From Imbricaverruca yamaguchii (lineage: Eukaryota > Arthropoda > Thecostraca > Neoverrucidae): DNA of 64,000 nucleotides. This document shows, one piece after another, positions 36,886 through 49,965 of the stretch (its first letter is position 1; the number at the start of each line of letters is the position of its first letter). The stretch spans positions 498,001 to 562,000 of the forward strand of contig JAOTOL010001438.1 of the NCBI GenBank assembly GCA_034440575.1, in the 5' to 3' direction. The translations under genes and the position numbers were made by a program. Under the pieces are notes generated by a model, which was given only the letters and a program-made list of their open reading frames with translations, was not told the DNA's origin and ran no database searches.

Positions 36886-37209
36886 AGTCAGTTCACATTG
36901 CGTGAGACGAAATGTACGACCCTCAATATACCAGAAGGTGCTGAGTTTACATAAAAAATAGCGCTAGAGATTATGCTATATTACTCAACGTTTCGGCCAG
37001 GGGCCATCATCGTCAGAAGAGACGGTGATGGCCCCTGGCCGGAAGGTTGAGTAATATAGCATAATCCCTAACGCTATTTTTTATGTAAACCCAGCACCTC
37101 CTGGTATATTGAGGGTCGTACATTTCGTCTCACGCAATGTCTAAAACCCAGGAGCACTTAAGAGCCATTCTTCGTTGTATTAAACAATGGTATAACAGAG
37201 TCAGTTCAC
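36886..37209 (+). mobile_element. Palindromic element, copy 1, with 11-bp target duplication
   Basis: The element body (36897-37198) is a long foldback: the arm from TTGCGTGAGACGAAATGTAC to the centre near 37019 is repeated in inverse orientation with few mismatches, ending GTCTCACGCAA. A non-palindromic tail follows (TCTAAAACCCAGGAGCACTT through TTCGTTGTATTAAA). AGTCAGTTCAC lies at both edges (36886-36896 and 37199-37209), a perfect target duplication. The tail makes the orientation unambiguous: this copy is plus, copy 2 is minus. There is no coding capacity, so it is non-autonomous. The arms carry a hammerhead-like core. Confidence 0.93.
36982..37016 (-). ncRNA. Hammerhead-ribozyme-like core in palindromic element copy 1
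   Basis: On the minus strand the left arm reads CTGACGA, then a GGCC-CCT-GGCC stem-loop, then GAAAC, then GTTGAG followed by TA. This is the conserved order of a hammerhead core (CUGANGA, stem II, GAAA, very short stem III, UH cleavage site). Stem II has three extra bases on its 5' side. A contiguous stem I partner is not evident, and the mirrored arm of the same element carries disrupting changes. Activity is unproven. Confidence 0.4.
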
Positions 37210-37740
37210 TACTTAATGGGCGTTCCCGATTTAGGTGATTGCAAGTCGTTCGGATTAAATTTCTATACTGACATCACTTTGGATCTTTAAAATCATCTGA
37301 ATCTCACTTATTTCATCTACGCCTCTCAGAAGAGGGACGTATCAGTTCTAGTTAGTGGCATGTGCTCGCATGCATGGATTTTGTGAAAACATCGACCATG
37401 GTACCCATGTGCGAAGTTTATGAAATTAAGTGTGGCAACAGGCTTTGGCTAAGCAACTCCAGAGCATACAGAGTGTGATGCAACTCAATAGGGTCTCATG
37501 CTAAAACAAGAGCACATCTTGAAGCAACTATTGAGAGGCAATGACGCTCCAGAAGTGCATAGAATGGCATTTCTATTGCCATTCGCTTCGTGACAAAAAG
37601 GGGATGTGTTCAGGTTACTGCTAATCCAAAAATACCCGGCATGTTCCCAGTATTTGTAATTTTTTAGTCGGATCCACATGGCTTATCTGAGGCAGCACCA
37701 AAATAACGCGAAATATTTTCGCCCATCGGACGTCAACAAG
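37210..37740. other. Intergenic, nothing recognised
   Basis: No gene or repeat recognised. Confidence 0.4.
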
Positions 37741-37863
<123 letters not shown>

Positions 37864-37877
37864 ATCTGAATGCGAGC

Positions 37878-38137
37878 GACCGTCCACGGGGCTGTCCACG
37901 GGGCCGTCCTCGAGGCCGTCCACGGAGCCGTCCACGGGGCCGTCCACGGGGCCGTCCAGGGGGCCGTCCTCGGGGCCGTCCTCGGGGCCGTCCACGGGGC
38001 TGTCCACGGGGCTGTCCACGGGGCCGTCCAGGGGGCCGTCCACGGAGCCGTCCTCGGGGCCGTCCACGGGGCCGTCCACGGGGCCGTCCTCGGGGCCGTC
38101 CTCGGGGCCGTCCACGGGGCCGTCCTCGGGCTGCCCG
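37878..38137. repeat. 12-bp minisatellite, about 21 copies
   Basis: Tandem GTCCACGGGGCC and GTCCTCGGGGCC units, starting only 16 bases after the GT microsatellite. Frames encode GRPR or DGPV repeats and are artefacts. Confidence 0.95.
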
Positions 38138-38620
38138 CAGGAGACGGAGCGTGCCCGGGGCCGACCGCTTGTCAGTCGGCCGCTTGTCGGGCCGGTCGGG
38201 CGGAGCGGTGCGGTGCCACTCGCCGCCGACCTGCATCACAAACACATGCAAATCGGCCGCGATCGCCGGCCAATGATGCACGGCCGGGCGCGGGCCGGCC
38301 TGCATGACGAATGGCGCCGGCCGGCCGCTCGTGCACAGGCGCCGGCTCGGCCCGATGCCGGCGCAGATATCGTCACGTGGCCGGCCGCGGCGCGCCGCCC
38401 GACTGCAGATGCCGCCACGTGCCCCGTGCGGCCGGGCGCGTCACGGCAACGGCGGCGACGTGCCAGCGCGCCGCTGTCGGCGTCTGGCCCCGCCGGCTCT
38501 GGCGGCCCGCCACCGCACCGGACAGCACGAGGCCGGTGGCGACGTTCGACTCGCCGGTCGGGACCTTTATTTGGCGCGATAACGCCACTGGAGAGATTGC
38601 GCCAGTCGCATGAAAGTCAA
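38138..38620. other. CpG-rich block
   Basis: Very CpG-rich DNA with GGCCGGCCGC words and no recognisable coding domain in any of the long open frames it supports by composition. It could be a CpG-island promoter for a gene I cannot see, or part of the minisatellite locus. Confidence 0.4.
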
Positions 38621-41402
38621 CTGTCGGTGGACGAGGTATTTTTAGGTGTCAGTACAAAGGAACGTCGATAAACAGGTGGTGAGGTTGTTTTCAGTACTTT
38701 TCTTTTGTAATACACCACCGGAACGCTTTATGATAGTGATCCCCCGAAAGTGAGGACATAGTCGGTGCCCATCATAGTCGTGTGGCCATGACTGATCTGA
38801 AGCTGACTAGTGTCGACCGTCCGAGGCTGGCCCGAGATAGCTGTTCTCTGCTTCCTGGTTATCTTCAAGACTAGGACACGAATTTTAAGATGCAAAGTTG
38901 AATATATAGCTGAGGATCGCATGGCAGTGACGAACAAGTCTCGTCGGGAACGAGACTAAGAGAAGACAGTTCAAGGCAGTAGTATATCTATTTTTTGCCG
39001 GACAACTGTTCGAGCCCATTTAGCGTACCCCGAACGTGTACGTATGCGCCGGAAGGATGCTACGCTTTTAACACTTTGTTTAATCCTCGTCGGCAGTCGA
39101 TATTTTTACACTGTTGAAGGCACAGAGCCCCCTGACAATTCCAAACCTGGCAAACTGGATGAACGGCACAAAACCCCAGCGTGCTTCTTGGTGTCCGACG
39201 TCACGAGACTAAGTTCAACAACGTGGATTAATTGCTTGGTAATTCAAGTCAGGCCAGAGGCCAAAGTTTTGGAGAAACGTGTCCATTGGCTGGTTCAGAT
39301 ATAGGCGAAGGTATTTGGGGTGGGGGGACGCATGGCCGTCCACTTTTTATATGAGGCAAGCGATGCTAACCTTGTTACCCCGAGTGTGAGTTAGTTAGTT
39401 ATTAGGGCTTTAGGGCGCAACCGTGAGTGTGGAATATATTTAAATTCGTAGAGCGAAGGTTCATTCGGCTCTCTGGATATATCGAGGATCACCGAACCGT
39501 TTTTTCCAGAAAGCTTTATGACGTTCTTTGGAGAACTGTCTACATTTATGAACAAACAAACGCAGAATGTTTTTCATGGACGGATGCAGAAGGTTTAGAA
39601 AGCGTGAAATTGATACTTTTTTGTTTGTTTCGCCACTGTCCCCTCCATTATCGACAGATTTGCGTAATCCTGATGTCATTTAACAGAGAAATGCCTGGAA
39701 TTTCATGTCATGTGTAAGCATTTTGTGTTATAAAATGAGCAGCGTTCCCATGTATCATGAAAGCTGGAAAATATACAAGTAAATATTTACATTGCATGGC
39801 ACCTTTCTATGCCATATATCTTAATTCAGTATTCTCATATCGTGGGGGTGTCCGCATCGCCCGTGTATCAATACAACATTCGGTATAGGTGAACCCAAGC
39901 AAGGTAAATGGGAAGAAAAACTGAATAATCTTTCCGTAGCCAGCCATATCAAGTCCCTACAAACTAACTGGATTCCTAAACATCTACGTCCCTCAGGGCA
40001 TTTTTGACGACAAAGATGGTCATGCGGTTTCAGGAAGTAACCTCAGGACAAAAAAAAACATACCGAATGAGACCATCCAAAAACACGCGTATGTTCGCAA
40101 AAGCAGAATGCACCGATCAGTGCATTATCTCTCGTTTTTCTAACATGCATGGATATTCCTATTGCCATTAGTTTCGTAATTATTTAAGCGTAGACAATCG
40201 CAGACAAGAAAAGTGCGGGCACAATTGGGTGAAAAACTGCATGCAGCTAGCGTGGAGACTAGCTACAAATGGAGACAACACCAGCGGACTCTGATGTCCA
40301 ATGCGTGTGTTTCCTTTGGGCACTTTTCAATATGACATGGCCATATGCGGTTTAGAGGGACGACGATGGGGGGATCCATACTGAGACCATCAACAACTAC
40401 TCTCTAATTCAGTCAAATTTCCATGTGTTGGTTGGCATGTGTACCTAGTTGTAGGAAATTACATTTATCACAAAAACTGTTCTATATCCGTTCCTGGCCG
40501 AAATGCGATATCTTGCTTCCAAAAACATGCATATCAAAACACTGAAATTGTTAAAGCTAAAAATGGTTCAAAGGTATTAAACCTACCATTTTAAAATTCA
40601 ATCACCTCCATTTACTCACCCTTGAACCGATCTGGACTATTTACATTCTTCATATCATTAAGCATGCGATAAACAGATACACCTTTATGCCAAAAATAAT
40701 GCCAAAACACGTTGCCGAGTATTGCACACTGACGTAGAAGTACCCTGATTGGCATGTGCAATGGAATCTGCAAATGACATAATATGTCTCAAAAACATGC
40801 TCTATATCTGCCTCTGGTGAGGACAAATAGTTCACAGTTGAACACGATATGCAGGCAGAAAATTAGAAAACCTCACAGTAATTCAAGTTGCTGATTCCGA
40901 CATTTTAGGAGTGGTTAACATAAAACCTTAAGGGGCGATGAACCTCCCCCTCCCCACATTGCAATATAAAAACTACGTTCGTCCCTTCGTGCCTTTTAGA
41001 AACATTAACCTCTGTAAGCATCACTTCAAGATCATGTTGAACGTGGTTTCATAACATAAATCACCGGAGAAAACCATTACCTAATCGATAATTTTCTATA
41101 CATTAACATCTATGTACATGGCTGGAGGCCTCGGATTCGTCGGGAGGTTCGAACCACCTGGCTTGGTACCTCGCTAATGTTAATTTGTCATTTGTATTGC
41201 TCAATCTGAAGAGAGAAGAAAAATTGGGCCCGAACCTCCCCCCCCCGCCCTGCCTTGGTGGGAGACATCCACCCTGGTCTGTGTACCATGTTAAAATACC
41301 TCGTTCCTACATATTCCTACTCGTGTCAATTATGATTTTGAAGCACCACATGCTACCATATGGCCGCTTTTGCGGTTGCTGGCTTGATATGCGCATACTG
41401 TG
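38621..41402. other. Intergenic region
   Basis: About 2.8 kb of AT-leaning sequence. Near 39401 the word TAGGGCTTTAG is shared with 7283. At 41150-41165 GGTTCGAACCACC resembles a Pol III B box, but no matching A box or acceptor stem was found. No gene recognised. Confidence 0.35.
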
Positions 41403-41706
41403 CGTAATAAACGTTTAATGCAACGAAGAATGGCTCTTAAGTGCTCCTGGGTTTTAGACATTGCGTGAGACGAAATGTACGACCCTCAATATACCAGGAG
41501 GTGCTGAGTTTACATCAAAAGTAGCGTTAGAGATCATGCTATATTACTCAACGTTTCGGCCAGGGGCCATCGTCACTCCTGACGATGGCCCCTGGCCAAA
41601 ACGTTGAGTAATATAGCATGATCCCTAACGCTACTTTTGATGGAAACTCAGCACCTCCTGGTATATTGAGGGTCGTACATTTCGTCTCACGCAACGTAAT
41701 AAACGT
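41403..41706 (-). mobile_element. Palindromic element, copy 2, with 12-bp target duplication
   Basis: Same family as 36886-37209 but inserted in the opposite orientation. The unique tail (TCTAAAACCCAGGAGCACTT on the minus strand) lies at the left, 41415-41458, and the two foldback arms cover 41459-41694. CGTAATAAACGT is found at both edges (41403-41414 and 41695-41706), a perfect 12-base target duplication. The two copies share order and most bases but differ at the centre by a few bases. Separate duplications show two independent insertions. Confidence 0.93.
41579..41610 (+). ncRNA. Hammerhead-like core in palindromic element copy 2 (mutated)
   Basis: The plus strand of the right arm reads CTGACGA, TGGCC-CCT-GGCC, then AAAAC where GAAAC is expected, then GTTGAG and TA. 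The stem II region is shorter and closer to the canonical form than in copy 1. The G-to-A change in the GAAA box would be expected to abolish activity. The mirrored left arm (minus strand) has the intact GAAAC but GTGACGA in place of CTGACGA. Confidence 0.35.
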
Positions 41707-44700
41707 GTTTCTCTCTGTAGTTACTTGTGAATGATCGAAAAATGATCAATTATCGCCACATATGAATAGGAACATAGAATCAGTTGTGCTACGGACATGC
41801 TGAATAGGTGACAACCGTATCTATAAGTGTTTGTACAAGTGTTCTGAGTTTGTAAATTGCTTAGTCAAAACATTATTAATAGAAGCACCCGAACAACATT
41901 TTATATTTAATACTTTATGTAACAGATTCGTAACGTCCATATCGAAATACAGATTGTAACACTCGCAATGATTTTCCTTCCAATTGTCAAGTTAGTATCA
42001 AATTATTAAGTAAATTATCAAGTTAATATCAAGTCAAGTATGAAGTTCCTTCCAAATATCCAACTATGATATATCTCCGGCGTATGGTTCCAGCCATGAT
42101 TCACTCATTGACACTGCCGCACTTGGATGGTGTCTGTGGAATACGATCTCGTCGAGCGTTTTGTGTGATGTCATCAATTTCGTGGCGTTTCCCTTGGCGT
42201 GCTGTTCCTCAGCGCTGTCCAGTTTCGCCGTACACTTTAAACCAGCCGCCTCGTCATCCAGCTGACGATGGACGTTATTTTATGTACCAACTGCTGTTGG
42301 TCGCCAGCACCTTCCAGCACGAGAAGATCGACGGCGCTGCTCACCTGCTGGTGAGAGCTTCAGTTAGCCGACATGGCGAGCCGTGACGTCAGAGCACGTG
42401 GCCGCTCTGACGCTCCGAGGATGACATGCAGGCTCCACTTGTTCCGGGGTGTAAGCCTCGCATGGAACCTGGAGGTGCTCCTATCTTCGCGACCGACAGC
42501 ACCGACTACTCAATCATCGAAGGGCGCTGCAAAGTGGCCCACAGTCCGCTGACCAAAGACACTGCACGGGTTCCCCGACATTCGAGCCGGAACTTGATTC
42601 CTTTCAAGTGCCGCTGGTTGTCAGGATACTCAGAGCGGAGGATGGACCTTTCCTTCCTGCTCTCCCCTTTCTGATCTCACGTCCAGGTTAAGCACATCCG
42701 GCCTCACTGTGGCTGACAGTCCACGCCTACACTTCGTGTCAGACGAAGTTCGGCCTCAGAATGCACAACCTTTTCCACGGTGCTGTTGAAACGCGATGAC
42801 AGAACCCCTGTTCATCGAAGATGCTTGCAAGCTCAGAGAAGAGGTGCGGTCTATTACGTGATGACCTATAGTAGAATCAATGCTGGAACAGATACCTTAT
42901 ATGAGAGTAGAACTGAATCATGCATGCACACCCGAATACAAATGCATGTGCATACCCTCTTATACACTCGACATCACCCAATATGGAAAATTGTGCGGAT
43001 GTTATTTACATATGACCTAGAGTGACTTCTAAATCGATGGTTTCACATAGAACATCAAGGATATTCATGAGAACGTGGAAAAGTTTCGCTTGCTGGCCAC
43101 AGTGATTGGGAATTCAATGCGAGCACATTTATTGATAACTAATTACGACAACGGGGTCGGGAAACAAAGAATACTAACAAATAGAAAATCACCACCAGGA
43201 AATATGAGGAAAAGGAGTTGTAATTCAAAGCTGGAGCCGCCCAAAAATCATATTTGCCGAACACCCCATAACAATAACTTTATTTATGGCATGAGAAGAT
43301 ATAGCTTGATGCCATGGGCACCAGTCAATGACCTCAAGAATGCATGGTAATTACGAGCTGGGATTAAGCCCAAGCAGGTTTTCGTCCGTGTGCGTCCACA
43401 CAATAATGCATATCAACAACTCAACCAGACTCGATGTTCACCCTTCTGATAATATCACAACCTTCCTTCTTTCTGCATGATTACAAATACTAATTTCATC
43501 ACTCATGATTCAATATATGCCTAAGTCCGACAAAATTACACCTCTTTTAATCTACGTCTATGTCAGGTTTCATCGTAGTTTCTACCCACAAGTACCGTAA
43601 GTATTGTTTAAAGCAATTTGTGGTGGCATAATTCACGCCACGAAGTGCGGTATAATGCCCGTGTAGAGGACACGGCGAAGGGACTTAGCATTTGCCATCG
43701 CCAGCTGGCAGGAAGAGGCAGCTGCTGTCCACAGTTCCTCTATCGACAACGGCATGATGACCGAGTGTGTGCCAGTACCTGCAGCACGGGCGACACGAGT
43801 GCAGCCAGGCTGGTCTCGAGAGGTTGAAGGTGGCAGAATAATGTTAGTGAAGGGTCGGGCACCTTTCAGTAGGAAAACGAGCGACATGGAGGTGTGGGTG
43901 GCTGTCAGGTAAGCGGTTCACATGGCTGGCGATGGCTCACATGGCTGGTCATGGATCACATGGCCAAGGGAGCTCGACGATCTGTCTGTCGTTCGCACTC
44001 GTCCAGCATCCCAGTGGCGCTGGAAGCCGGTGGGGTCCATACCACGGGATAGACTCGGAAAAAAAACTGTATTATCTTCAAATGAGAAGAGTTGCAGTGA
44101 GCAAGTTAGTGACCGAAAACGAAACACTGTAGGGCCCACCCCATAGAGGTTCTGTTGACATGCACAATTATTGGTGAGGAAGGCCGACTTGGGTAAACCT
44201 TTGCGGGGCTGAAGTCTTCCCAAAGTGATCGGAAGCTCCGTCATACCTTGGACCCACGAATCTGTCCGCGACGGGTGGAACCTATCTAACGCGTTCCCTA
44301 GCAGGACATGTCATGGCCCATCTCTATTTCATTCACATGTCTTTAGTAGACTGACTTAGCCGCATTGAGGCACAGCTGAGTCCTATTGATTACGTATGCA
44401 TAGCTCGTAGGTTGAGCTAAAACGTGGTCTATTTTCCCCTCCTGCATTCTATTAACAGCATGCAGGAGAGAGGAATCTTAAAATGAGACCACAAGAGATG
44501 AAGCTCTCAAATGACGTCCGACAGGAACGGGCCGGGACTGAATGCAGTCTCAGGGAACGCGAAATGAGGCACGACGACGCGACCGAACATGGCGAAGCGG
44601 CGCATGGTTACTCGGCATCACTTCAGCCAACATCTTGAATCCAGACGCTTGTTAGAAGTTGCCCGTTTCATGTTGAATATTTCGCAATAACTTTCGAACA

Positions 44701-44902
44701 AACTGCACACCCAAGTCAGCCGCCACGTTGGTTCACCATGCTCTCAGTTGGCGTGCTGGTCCTACCTAGCTCGTCTGGTTGCACCGGTCCTGGTTCAGCT
44801 GGCTTGGTCGATAGTTGTTTGGCTCAGTTCCGGCTCAGTTATTTGGTCCGACCCCGGCTCAACTGGTTGGACCGATCTCAGCAAAGCTCTTTGGACTGCT
44901 CA
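41707..44902. other. Intergenic region
   Basis: About 3.2 kb. Open frames at 42066-42386 and 42426-42674 have no recognisable domain. Between about 44770 and 44900 degenerate copies of the following 24-bp repeat can be traced. Confidence 0.35.
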
Positions 44903-45115
44903 GCTGGTTGGACCAGTCTCAGCTCTGCTGGTTGGACCAGTCTCAGCTCCGCCGGTTGGACCAGTCTCGACTCTGCTGGCTGGACCAGTCTCATCTCTGC
45001 TGACTGGACCAGCCCCAGCACTGCCGGCTGGACCAGTCTCAGCTCTGCTGGCTGGACCAGTCTCATCTCTGTTGGCTGGACCGGCCCCAGCTCTGCCGGC
45101 TGGACCGGTCCAAAG
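44903..45115. repeat. 24-bp minisatellite, about 9 copies
   Basis: Units GCTGGTTGGACCAGTCTCAG plus CTCT, with CTGGCTGGACC and CCCCAGC variants. The plus strand reads an eight-residue unit SAGWTSLS. More diverged copies extend to the left to about 44770. Confidence 0.93.
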
Positions 45116-45717
45116 GGCGGCGACCCCGCCGCCGCCGCCCGCCATTCATGAGGGTGCCAGCCGCTGCACATTGGCACCCGTCACACGGGCCCGACAGGCA
45201 CGCCTGCCCAGCCTCCAAACACAGCTCTGCACTTACGGCGACGTGCACCGGCGCGAATCTCGGCTCCCATCTCGGCGCAGACGCGTCGATCTTGCAGTTG
45301 GAACAGGCCGCGTCTGTTGACCGTCCAGTTGAAGCCGGTTCTGTTGATCGTGCAGTTGGATCACGGCGCGTTCACCGTGCGGTTGGAACCACGGCCCGGC
45401 TCCGTAAAGATGCATAAAATCGCTACTTGCAAATAAAAAGCATGACTTCAAATCACATGTAGCGCTTATGCCAGTTTCACCAAGAAAATACGCACGTTGA
45501 AAATCATGCCGTTCAATTTGCTATAATTCACGTATACAGCACATGCATGTACTTGCCAATCCAGAACAAACAAAATTATGACACATGCATAAATGCTCCA
45601 CATTAATCCAAATATTAACATTAGTATCGGTTGACTTTGGAAGTTTCTTTTTTTAAACAGCTACATCTAAATATTTGGACCCAATGATTGACAGCGTACT
45701 TGGTTGGAATTGGCAAC
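45116..45717. other. GC-rich flank then AT-rich intergenic sequence
   Basis: CpG-rich to about 45410, then AT-rich. In the GC-rich part, words of the type GTTGACCGTCCAGTTGAAGC recur in a degenerate way. No gene recognised. Confidence 0.35.
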
Positions 45718-46102
45718 CCGTTAGACGGCATGAGCGGACATGATACCGGTGGCGCCACTGGTGGTGGGTTTGTGAAAGAACACCACCAGAGTTGGATGGT
45801 TCTGATTAATGACATATTCTAGTTTCTGATGAAGGTACATGTGATTTCCAATGGTAAAATTTGAACGCCATTGAAACAAACTCTTTTATGATGTGCAGTT
45901 CATTTTATTATCAAATCATTTCACCCCGTCACTTTGCCGTTAAAGTGAAATGAAAGCAACTGGACACCCAACATCTTGTGACAAAAGCGCGTCATGCATC
46001 TTCTGTGTGATGTGCTGACAATTTCCAATGTTCTTAACGAAACAGAAATCTAGCGTGCTACATTTTTATATCATCTTGAATAACTTCCGTAAGGGTTTAG
46101 CC
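45718..46102 (+). mobile_element. Dispersed repeat R1, copy a (interrupted)
   Basis: Matches 51682-52061 at roughly 85-90% by eye, from the CATGAGCGG start through TAACTTCC. It contains a hairpin in which CTGGTGGT pairs with ACCACCAG around GGGTTTGTGAAAGAAC. In copy b the sequence continues directly into a 177-bp tandem array. Here it stops at GGGTTTAGCC (46093-46102), and the array resumes 3.3 kb later at 49401. Confidence 0.88.
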
Positions 46103-47220
46103 AGGGGCATTAACAGGGGCGGTCGGCCCATGTAAGGCACTAAGGCAGTGCCCCAACTGAGTACAGCTGGCAAGTATTTTGGTATGTTATTTTCATAAAA
46201 TGATGCTTTCATCCACTGGAGAATAGCAAACTTGAAGAACTGGAAACGAATATGCATTGGTGACTCATAATTTTGGTGAAAATTGAAGTTCATTTACATT
46301 TACACCATTTGCATCTTAGCTTCCAAACAGCTCTATTACCGGTCGGAAGAGGCTAGCCTGCCGCACACATCGCCATATAGTAAGTTTTCGTTTCATAACA
46401 AGCGCAGGGTAGGCCGAACCCTCCAATATTGTTTGGCAATCAGTGACTTCACATGGGCTGGACAATTGTTCAGTCCCATAGGCGCTCCAGCGCAGCTTCC
46501 GTGTTTTCCACACGATATTTCCCATCTTAAATACCATCGAAATGGGGCAAAATTGGTTTCGTTTGATAGCTTACAGAATCTTGTCCAAGAGTATGGTCCG
46601 TATTTTCCCTAACACAAGGACTTTTTTCGCTTGGACCCACGCTGACTGCATTCATGTCAAGCGCCAAAAGAATCGCGTGGTGACACGGGTAGTAGCAGTA
46701 TGATGAGAAAGACCAACTGAAGATCACGACCGGGTAGGAGGGGTAGAAACAAGCAAGAGATAACTGTTGCAACATAATTCCTCCCCACTCGGTGTAGGGG
46801 CGTAAACAAGGGTGGAGGTATTTGGGGCATGTGCCCCCATGGGAATGCGTTGTCCATCCGGCCAGCAAAAGGCGCCAACATTACATTTAGGCTACCGGCG
46901 GAGGCACCTATACTGGTTGGAATAGCACGCCCTTATCACCCATGTGCAGATACGGAACCTGCAGCTGGTTTTCAGGATTGTTTTCAATTTTTCATTCATA
47001 TACGTCTAGGCCTTATACGTATTCATATACGTCTAGAAAAGGAGTGTTCTTTTTGTATATTTTTTAAGGGCAATTACCCCCTCAATGTTGGCTCTGTCCA
47101 CTAATAATTTAGACTTTTAACATGTGATACCATGGAGCATGCACTCCATCGAAATGGGGCTTGTCATTAACTTCATGTATTTTGCACTGAAATAATCAAT
47201 AATAAGAATAACAAGAATAG

Positions 47221-47476
<256 letters not shown>

Positions 47477-48955
47477 CCGGCCACTTCGGGTTATGAAATG
47501 GAAATATATGAGAACCTCAATCATATTTTATGAATGAAAACTTCCCGGAAAATTCGGAAGGACTTGAACACGAGGGTGTGGGTTGAAATCCACTGACTTC
47601 GGGACGATGGTCAGTAGTTTTGGCATTTTTGGCACTTTGCAGCGCAAAATTAAGTTGTTCATATTCATTTTAACATAAAATAATAATGGGGACTTATGAA
47701 AAATACTGGTCGAAATCCGTCGATTTTTTTTTCTGCCTCACCTCACTTGGGTGCCACGGACCCCCCTGGGCATTAAGTATGTAAATGCAAGGCATTAAGG
47801 CCACTGCCTTTAGGCCACTGCCTTAATGCCTCACCTGAGCAGAGCTGGGAAGTATTGTCATATGTTATTTTCATAAAATGATGCTTTCATCCACTGGAAA
47901 ATAGCGAAATTGAAGAACTTGAAACAAATATGCATTGGTGACTCACAATTATGGTGAAAATTGAAGTTCATTTACATTTACATCATTTGCATCTTAGCTT
48001 CCAAACAGCTCTATCACCGGCCGGCAGAGGCTAGCCTCTCGCACATTTCGCCATATGGTGAGTTTTCGTTTCATAACAAGCGCAGTGTAGGCAGGGGCCT
48101 CCCAATATCGTTTGGCAATCGGTGACGTCACATGGGCTGGACAATTGCTCAGTCCCGTAGGCGCTCCAACGAAACTTCCGTGTTTTCCACACGACATTCC
48201 CGATCTTAAATACCATCGAAATGGAACAACATCGGGTTCACTGGAATCCTTAAAGAATCTTGTCCACGGATATGAGCCGTATTTTCCATAGCACTGGATT
48301 TTTCACTTGGACCCACACTGACTGCATTCAGGTCAAGCGCCGCAGGAATCGCGCGGTGCCACGGGTAGTAGCAGTATGCTTTTTACAAAATAAATTTAAT
48401 CCTAGTTGTTGCTGGGGTGGCTTAAGGAACCAGGGCTCTATTGCTAAGCAGAGATTATTGCGTGAACCCTGGCCCCACCACCTCGGGAAGGACGGGAGGG
48501 AGCAAGTAAGAGATAACTGTTGCAAAATAATTCATCCCCACTCGGTGCAGGGGCGTAAACAAGGGTCGGGTCACTGGGGGCATGCGCCCCCATGGGAAGG
48601 TGGTACCCATCCGGCCAGGAAAAGGCGCCAACATTATATTTAGGCTACCGGCTGATGTACCTATGCTGGTTGGAATAGCACGCCCTATCACCCATGTGCA
48701 GATACGGAGCCTCCAGCTGGTCTTCAGGATTGTTTTCCTTTTTTAATTCATATACGTCTAGACCAGGGGTGTTCTTTTTGTATATTTTTTTACAACAAGT
48801 GCCCTCTCAGTGTTGGCCCTGTCAACTAATAATTTAGACTTTTAACATGGGGTATCATTGAGCATGCACTCGATCGATGTGAGGCTTCCCATCAACTTCA
48901 TGTATTTTGCACCCAAATAATCAAGAAGAATAGTAACAACAATAATAATAATTAT

Positions 48956-48956
<1 letters not shown>

Positions 48957-49007
<51 letters not shown>

Positions 49008-49075
49008 ATATATATATATGTATATATATGTATAATATAATAATGATAATATATACAATATGTATGTGTGTGTAT
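48957..49075. repeat. AT microsatellite in the second nested unit
   Basis: Interrupted TA repeat followed by a short TGTATG tract, at the equivalent position of the second unit. The array is shorter than its partner, as expected of independently evolving microsatellites. Confidence 0.95.
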
Positions 49076-49400
49076 GTCAATACCAACCATTTCGGGTCAT
49101 GAAATGGATATGTATGAAAACCTCAATGATATATGAATATATGATTTTATTTCCCGCCATCTATATATGAAAACTTCCCGGCAATTTCGGAAACATTTGA
49201 ACAGGAGGGATAGGATTGATATCCACTGACTCCGGAACGATGGTCATAGGCTTGGCACTTTGCGGCGCCAAATTAATTTAGTGACGCTCATCATTCCATA
49301 AAATGATAACATATACTTCTTATATAAAATACTAAAATACTGGTCGACATCCGGCGATTTTTTTCTGCCTCACCTCATTTCGGTGACACAGATCACCCCC

Positions 49401-49965
49401 GGGTTTAACCCTGTCATTTTTGCACTGAATTCCATAAGTTGTGTTCCAAACTATTACATCGTACTATATTAAATTGCATCAGATGTTCTACATTACCGAA
49501 TTAACAGCCAATGGTCTCAACTAAACCGCCATAAAATCAGTTGTCTTTTAATGCCATGTTCAACTACTTTTATAGATATCTAACACTATCATTTTTGCAC
49601 GCAATTCAAAGCTTTGTGTCTGAAATTATCACATTCAGTTCCTTCAAATTGAATATCGGATGCTCTACATTAGCGAATTTATTTCCAATGGTCTCAAATA
49701 AGCTCGCATAAAATCAGTTACCTTCTGATGCCATACTCGACTACTTTTACATGTATTTAATCCCGTCATTTTTGCACTCAACTCCACGATTTCTGTCTCG
49801 AATTATCACATTATATTACTTTTATTTGTACATCAGATGTTCTGCATTAGCAAATTAATTTCCACTGCTCTCAAATAAGCCGCCACAGAATCAGTTCCCT
49901 ACTGATGTCATACTCGACTACTTTTAAAGATACCTAACCTTGTCATTTTTACCTTTTGACATGAA
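49401..49965. repeat. 177-bp tandem repeat, three copies (array a)
   Basis: Monomers begin at about 49405, 49580 and 49758 with TAACCCTGTCATTTTTGCAC-like sequence, and a fourth is cut short at about 49935. Shared landmarks are TTATCACATT, ATCAGATGTTCTACATTA, TTTCCAATGGTCTCAAATAA and GATGCCATACTCGACTACTT. This is the displaced right half of repeat R1 copy a. Confidence 0.9.

Noticed and set aside
41125..41180. Possible tRNA gene or SINE head around GGTTCGAACCACC
   Set aside because: A B-box match only; no A box at the right spacing and no acceptor stem.
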